From Proteiniclasticum sp043951855 (GTDB lineage: Bacteria > Bacillota > Clostridia > Clostridiales > Clostridiaceae): 64,000 bases of DNA. Made by a program: the position numbers and the translations under genes. The notes beneath the pieces are model-generated. The model was given only the letters and a program-made list of their open reading frames with translations. It had not been told where the DNA came from and did no database searches. Location: the NCBI RefSeq assembly GCF_043951855.1, contig NZ_JBINJW010000001.1, positions 496,001 to 560,000 on the forward strand, written 5' to 3'. This document shows, piece after piece, positions 59,973-64,000 of the stretch (position 1 is the first letter of the stretch; each line of letters opens with the position of its first letter).

Positions 59973-62204
59973 CTAGCTTTTTCCGATCTTATTCAGTGCA
60001 CTGTTCAAATTCAGCAGGTCTTCCTTGGTGAGATTGACACCCATCATGCCCATCATCCCACTCAGTCTCAGAACCGTAAATCCTGCCAGCATACTCATCA
60101 TGGTGTCATTCATTTCAAATCCGCCTGCCACTTTATCGCCTTCCTTCGGTAGCAGTGATTCAAACATGCCCATGAAGAGTGCAGTTCCCTCTGGAGTCTT
60201 CAGAATATCCCCGATTTTATCATTCAGTGAGAAATATCCTTCCGGCGCAGTGATATCGAACCAGTTGAGAATGGCATTTTTCTCCTTCATGCGATAGCGC
60301 TCGTCAAACACCGCCACTTTTCTGATTCTGCTTTCATCCTTCAGTTCTCCTGAAACCGCTGTAAGATGAGTCTCTCCCTGATTTGGTACCTCGAAGTAGA
60401 AGAAGTGTTCCCCCTTTTTCCTGCCAAGAGAAACTCCATCTGCAAAGAGTTCCACTTCAGGCTGGTTGGAATAGACCGTAACCTTGGTGATGTCTTCTGC
60501 CCGGTTGATGTATCTCTTTCCGCAGAGGTGGACAAAAGGTTCATCGGAGAGCCATGCCTTGTAGGCATAGAAGGCATCTTTCTTGTACTTTCTGTCAAAG
60601 GTCACAAGCCCTTTATGATTCTGACCGTTCTCTCCCCCTTCACTTCTCGCATCCGCACCGAAGTCGAACATATTCCAGACATGGGTAGCCCAGATGTAGG
60701 GTCTTGTGAAGAGCTGCTTGATGAGTTCTTCATGGTAGTAGGCCTGATATTCTTCGGTATAGTCTCCCTGCATAGGATCGGAGGTATGCCAGTTGAGCGC
60801 TTCGCATCCATACTCGGAGCATCCGATGGGTATTTCAGGATGTTTTCTGTGGAAATCATCAAACCAGGGTCCATTCATGGAAACCTCTCCACCATACCAG
60901 CCGAAATAATGATTGTAGGAAACCACATCCGGGATTTTCACGTAGGGACTGTCCATGGGACATGGAGAAACCGCGGCAATGACCGTAAGACGGGTCTTGT
61001 CCATGTCGTGACACAGATCATTGAGAATATGATGGTTTTCCAGAAGATCCGGGTCCGTGTCCCCCTTCATGCTGATCTCGTTGGACAGTCCCCAGACCAC
61101 AATGGAAGGGTGGTTGTAGTTCTGCACAATGAGCTCCTTCATCTGGGTGATGGTATTTTCTCTCGCTGTTGGCATATGCTGTGAAATGTAGGGGATTTCC
61201 GCCCAGACAATCATGCCTTTCTCATCACAGAGATCATAGAAGTACTGATCATGCTGATAATGAGCAAGTCTTATGGTGGTTGCCCCCACTTCACAGATCA
61301 GCTCCATGTCCTCTTCATGATGTTCTTTCAGCAGAGCATTGCCAGACCCCTGACGGTCCTGGTGTCTGGATACGCCTCTCAGCGGATACTCTTCTCCATT
61401 GAGGATGAATCCTTTTTCCGGATCGATTTCAAAGGTTCTGCATCCGAAACGCGCATGCACTTCATCGATGATCCTCTCTCCTTCCAGCAGCTGAACTTTA
61501 GCTGTATACAGATAGGGATCCTTTCTGCCATGCCAGAGATGCACATCTTCAATCTCCAGTGTCCTCTTCAGATCTCTGCTTTGTGTCTGAGCAACTTCCT
61601 TTCCCTCAGCATCATGAACTGTAAAGACAACGCTCTGGTTCTCTTGAAATCCTGTGACCCAGGTCTCCAGTTCCACTGAAGCATTTCTTCCCGTTATTTC
61701 AGGTGTCACCTTCAGTCCTGGGCCACCAAAATAGTCCAGATCGAAGTGGGATTCACGGGTGCAGATGATCTGCACATCCCGATAGAGCCCACCATAGAAG
61801 GTGAAGTCGGCCATCTGAGGATACACTCTGTCATTGGCAGCATTATCCACCGCAATGATCATGAGATTCTCTCTTGCAAGTTCCTTCGTGATGTCCACTC
61901 TGAAGGTGGAGTATCCTCCATCATGATGTGCCAGATGCTTGCCATTCAGATACACATCGGCGGAAGCGTTCGCCCCTTGAATCTCCAGGTAGTATCGATC
62001 GGTCTCAGGAAGATCCATCTTATCAAATGAGTTGGCATAGTAGCAGGTGTTTCTGTAATAATCGTTCCCTCCATCCTGTCCGTCAATGGCGTTCCAGGTA
62101 TGTGGCAGGTTGACCCAGTCCCAGTTCATTGGAAGGGTTTCCGGCACTGCATCCGCCTGCTTGGTAAAAGCCCATTTGCTGTTGAAGTTTACTATTTCTC
62201 TCAA
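59973..62204 (-). CDS. Family 2 glycoside hydrolase, beta-galactosidase type
   Basis: A 743-residue GH2 enzyme hydrolysing beta-galactosides, or possibly glucuronides, in the cytoplasm (no signal peptide). The sugar-binding domain is at about 1-170, the immunoglobulin-like domain about 170-270 and the TIM barrel about 270-560. Acid/base Glu is in WGLSNEIS near 378, and the nucleophile Glu in GCSEYGCE near 466. A fourth domain follows to about 650, then a Met-rich tail (MNDTMMSMLAGFTVLRLSG) to the end that I do not recognise. It is downstream of the GPH symporter gene by 107 bases and shares its transcript. Exact sugar inferred from context only. Confidence 0.85.
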   Translation of the reverse strand: MREIVNFNSKWAFTKQADAVPETLPMNWDWVNLPHTWNAIDGQDGGNDYYRNTCYYANSFDKMDLPETDRYYLEIQGANASADVYLNGKHLAHHDGGYSTFRVDITKELARENLMIIAVDNAANDRVYPQMADFTFYGGLYRDVQIICTRESHFDLDYFGGPGLKVTPEITGRNASVELETWVTGFQENQSVVFTVHDAEGKEVAQTQSRDLKRTLEIEDVHLWHGRKDPYLYTAKVQLLEGERIIDEVHARFGCRTFEIDPEKGFILNGEEYPLRGVSRHQDRQGSGNALLKEHHEEDMELICEVGATTIRLAHYQHDQYFYDLCDEKGMIVWAEIPYISQHMPTARENTITQMKELIVQNYNHPSIVVWGLSNEISMKGDTDPDLLENHHILNDLCHDMDKTRLTVIAAVSPCPMDSPYVKIPDVVSYNHYFGWYGGEVSMNGPWFDDFHRKHPEIPIGCSEYGCEALNWHTSDPMQGDYTEEYQAYYHEELIKQLFTRPYIWATHVWNMFDFGADARSEGGENGQNHKGLVTFDRKYKKDAFYAYKAWLSDEPFVHLCGKRYINRAEDITKVTVYSNQPEVELFADGVSLGRKKGEHFFYFEVPNQGETHLTAVSGELKDESRIRKVAVFDERYRMKEKNAILNWFDITAPEGYFSLNDKIGDILKTPEGTALFMGMFESLLPKEGDKVAGGFEMNDTMMSMLAGFTVLRLSGMMGMMGVNLTKEDLLNLNSALNKIGKS

Positions 62205-62311
62205 AAAAATTGTCCTCCTTGGTTTTCATATAATGGGAAAAGGGAGGCAGCCCTCATGTAGGCCTGATTCCCTTTTCACTGATTGATCTGCATAGATTCG
62301 TTTTCTCTATT

Positions 62312-63730
62312 TTAGGCTGACTGTGTCCTTCTTTCTTCCAGTTCTTCATTCATCTTGGCCAGTCTTTTCTTATCCAGATTATAGATCAGCCCAAGACCGA
62401 TAAACTGCATGGCGGCACTTGCAAAATACATCCAGGCCACCAGATATCGCATTCTAAGGGCCACATCGAAGGTCTGATTCCCCTTGTTCGCCTCCACATA
62501 GCCAAGTCCGACCATGATAACCAGCGTCAGAGCCGGCCCGATGCCCTGGGCAAGCTTTCGGAAGAAGGAATGAAGTGAATAAGTGACCCCTTCTTCCCGC
62601 ACACCGTTTTTCCACTCATTGTAGTCTATGGCATCTCCCATAAGAGCCCAGGATACGGTGGAGTAGATGCCCAGTCCAAGACTGAAGATCAGCATGCATA
62701 CGATATAGATCATCAGACCAGTTCCATCTGGCGTGATGGGTAGGATCAGAAGAGCCAGGCCTGCAAAAATGCTGAAGAGTGATCCCACTACAGATATCTC
62801 TTTCTTTCCGAATCTCATGACCATCTTTCTGGCCAGTGGTGTGAAGAGTATGATCGGCAGCAGTGAAAACATCTGCACAACGCCTAATAACTGCACATTC
62901 TGAAAGTAGGACTGAAATAGTACCTGAACAGCTGTCACAGCCCCCTGCATCCCGATGAACATCCCCATGGCTGCCACTGTGGCACCCACTGCAGGTCTGT
63001 TGTGAAGAAAGTTGCCCATGGCTTTCACTACATTGAATTTTTTCTTTTCTTCATTGATGCGAACGGCTTCTTCCACTCGCACTTCGGTATTTCTGATCAT
63101 GAACTGGAATGCGGCGAATCCAAGTACGCCCATAAACAGTGCAACAAGGAAAACTCTCTCGCCGATGATGTTGTTGCTGCTGTCGAAGATCAGAAATGGC
63201 AGGATGACCATTGGCAGCATATTTCCTAGAAGCGATCCCACAGAGCGCCATGCGGACAGCGATGCGCGATCCGCGGGTTCTTTGGATATAAGGGAAAGTA
63301 AGGAACCATAAGGCACATTGGCAATGGTATAAAACGCATCCCAAAGAACATACCCACAGACGAAAATGATGATTTTCGCGGCTTTCGGTGCCCCTGACCA
63401 TGGAATGAAGACCAGTGCGCCTCCCACTATCAGTCCGATGGATCCGAAAAAGATATAGGACATGAATTTATTCCGTTTATACTTGCGCTGATCCGCATCA
63501 ATGATGGACCCGATGAGCGGATCGTTGATGGCGTCCCAGATCTGCACAATGATCAGAAGCGTGGCATACAGTATGGAATCCATCTGCATGAACTGTGTCC
63601 AGAACAGAGCCATGGTGCCCTTCAAGGCAAAGCTCATGTTGCAGCCGAAATCTCCTGCTGCGTATGCCAGGCTGTCTCGTATTCCGAATCTGCGATGGCC
63701 TCTTTCATCGAGCTGGACTTCCTTTTTCAT
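62312..63730 (-). CDS. GPH-family (glycoside-pentoside-hexuronide):cation symporter
   Basis: A 472-residue MFS-type symporter with twelve membrane segments. AYAAGDFGCNMSFALKGTMALFW near 18-40 and WDAINDPLIGSIIDADQRKYKRNKFMSYIFFGSIG near 65-99 are GPH/MelB signatures (Asp residues of the cation site). It brings sugars into the cell with Na+ or H+, fitting the beta-galactosidase gene downstream. GGGGGAATT lies before the ATG. It is the first gene of the operon, whose upstream region carries a candidate cre box. Confidence 0.87.
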   Translation of the reverse strand: MKKEVQLDERGHRRFGIRDSLAYAAGDFGCNMSFALKGTMALFWTQFMQMDSILYATLLIIVQIWDAINDPLIGSIIDADQRKYKRNKFMSYIFFGSIGLIVGGALVFIPWSGAPKAAKIIIFVCGYVLWDAFYTIANVPYGSLLSLISKEPADRASLSAWRSVGSLLGNMLPMVILPFLIFDSSNNIIGERVFLVALFMGVLGFAAFQFMIRNTEVRVEEAVRINEEKKKFNVVKAMGNFLHNRPAVGATVAAMGMFIGMQGAVTAVQVLFQSYFQNVQLLGVVQMFSLLPIILFTPLARKMVMRFGKKEISVVGSLFSIFAGLALLILPITPDGTGLMIYIVCMLIFSLGLGIYSTVSWALMGDAIDYNEWKNGVREEGVTYSLHSFFRKLAQGIGPALTLVIMVGLGYVEANKGNQTFDVALRMRYLVAWMYFASAAMQFIGLGLIYNLDKKRLAKMNEELEERRTQSA

Positions 63731-63808
63731 AATAATTCCCCCAATTCTCCAAAATATTAATTAGAGCATGTCACCGGTATATCTGCACTTCTCTTACATT
63801 CTACCAAG

Positions 63809-63822
63809 AGTAAACGATTTCT
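63809..63822. promoter_or_regulatory. Candidate cre site (CcpA) upstream of the symporter operon
   Basis: AGTAAACGATTTCT (on the minus strand AGAAATCGTTTACT) matches the cre consensus TGWAANCGNTNWCA at 12 of 14 positions, missing only the outermost base on each side. It is 80-90 bases from the symporter start, a typical place for catabolite control of a sugar operon. Confidence 0.5.
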
Positions 63823-63952
63823 GTGAGTACAATATTAAGGTCTTTTAGTATGATTTTTATATTATCGCTTGAAGAGATGCAGACGATTACGTTAAGATGG
63901 AACTAGAATAATCTGGAAGAGTAAGCTTTCAATGAATCATAAGGAGATCGGC

Positions 63953-64000
63953 ATGTGGTATGAAAAGGAATTAAAGTTTTGCAGAACCATACTGGAAAAA
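63953..64000 (+). CDS. Start of a gene divergent to the symporter operon, partial
   Basis: Sixteen codons, reading MWYEKELKFCRTILEK, from an ATG with AAGGAG 6 bases upstream and then cut by the right edge. A start of this kind is common in AraC-type regulators of sugar operons, which is the likely role given its divergence from the symporter genes, but the fragment is too short to be sure. Confidence 0.4.
   Translation, partial: MWYEKELKFCRTILEK

Overview
The window looks like a chromosomal piece of an anaerobic or facultatively anaerobic low-to-mid-GC Firmicute, most likely in the Clostridia. The reasons are strong GGAGG-type ribosome binding sites, frequent TTG and GTG starts, AGA-rich arginine codons, a PPi-dependent phosphofructokinase, a FeoA/FeoB/FeoB-associated cassette with a DtxR-type regulator, a LonB-type protease, a UPF0251/Mrp/NifX-like cluster, and the absence of respiratory-chain genes. 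I see no rRNA, tRNA, CRISPR array, prophage or intact insertion sequence. Most genes sit in short operons separated by well-formed intrinsic terminators, many of them bidirectional.

Layout. 1-6.3 kb: the start of a YfcC-type transporter (edge), a sugar/sorbosone-dehydrogenase-like lipoprotein with a prenyltransferase-fold partner, an ArsB/SLC13-type permease preceded by a recognisable yybP-ykoY (Mn2+) riboswitch with its terminator, a small putative cytochrome b, and PPi-phosphofructokinase. 6.4-14.5 kb: a CadC/CadA metal-efflux operon with operator and promoter, then a BusR-like GntR-RCK_C regulator converging on an OpuC-type osmolyte ABC operon. 14.6-22.2 kb: LonB-type protease with a molybdopterin-domain lipoprotein, a GNAT, a cupin, Pcm, a 57-aa duplicated-motif protein, a DEAD-box helicase and a methyltransferase. 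22.3-25.5 kb: a metal/Fe-S block (NifX-like, Mrp, UPF0251, FetB, FetA). 25.7-34 kb: DUF523, DUF2254, a TrkA-type K+ channel, a nitroreductase, a GNAT, and a MoxR-DUF58-DUF4129 operon. 34-41 kb: an unknown secreted protein, a YgbA-type protein, a TerB-DnaJ membrane protein, and the iron operon dtxR-feoA-feoB-FeoB-associated with two related palindromes. 41-48 kb: a cupin and a CoA-disulfide/persulfide reductase with rhodanese domain, each near TATACCCC-type half-sites, and an ECF sigma/anti-sigma pair. 48-57.5 kb: a CPBP protease, an unusual CDGSH-ferredoxin-CDGSH-glutamate-synthase fusion, SDR, methyltransferase, nitrilase, GGDEF and small membrane proteins. 57.9-64 kb: an OFA-family MFS carrier, a GNAT, and a GPH symporter/GH2 beta-galactosidase operon with a candidate cre site and a divergent gene cut by the window edge.

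How the genes fit together. Three physiological themes recur: metal homeostasis (Mn riboswitch, CadA/CadC, FeoAB, FetAB, DtxR, Mrp/NifX-like), osmotic and potassium balance with several domains known to bind c-di-AMP elsewhere (RCK_C regulator, CBS domains of the OpuCA-like ATPase, RCK of the K+ channel), and redox/sulfur stress (persulfide reductase, YgbA, CDGSH fusion, nitroreductase). No single island of foreign DNA stands out. The least conventional items are the riboswitch-permease pairing, the CDGSH fusion protein and the shared TATACCCC half-sites.
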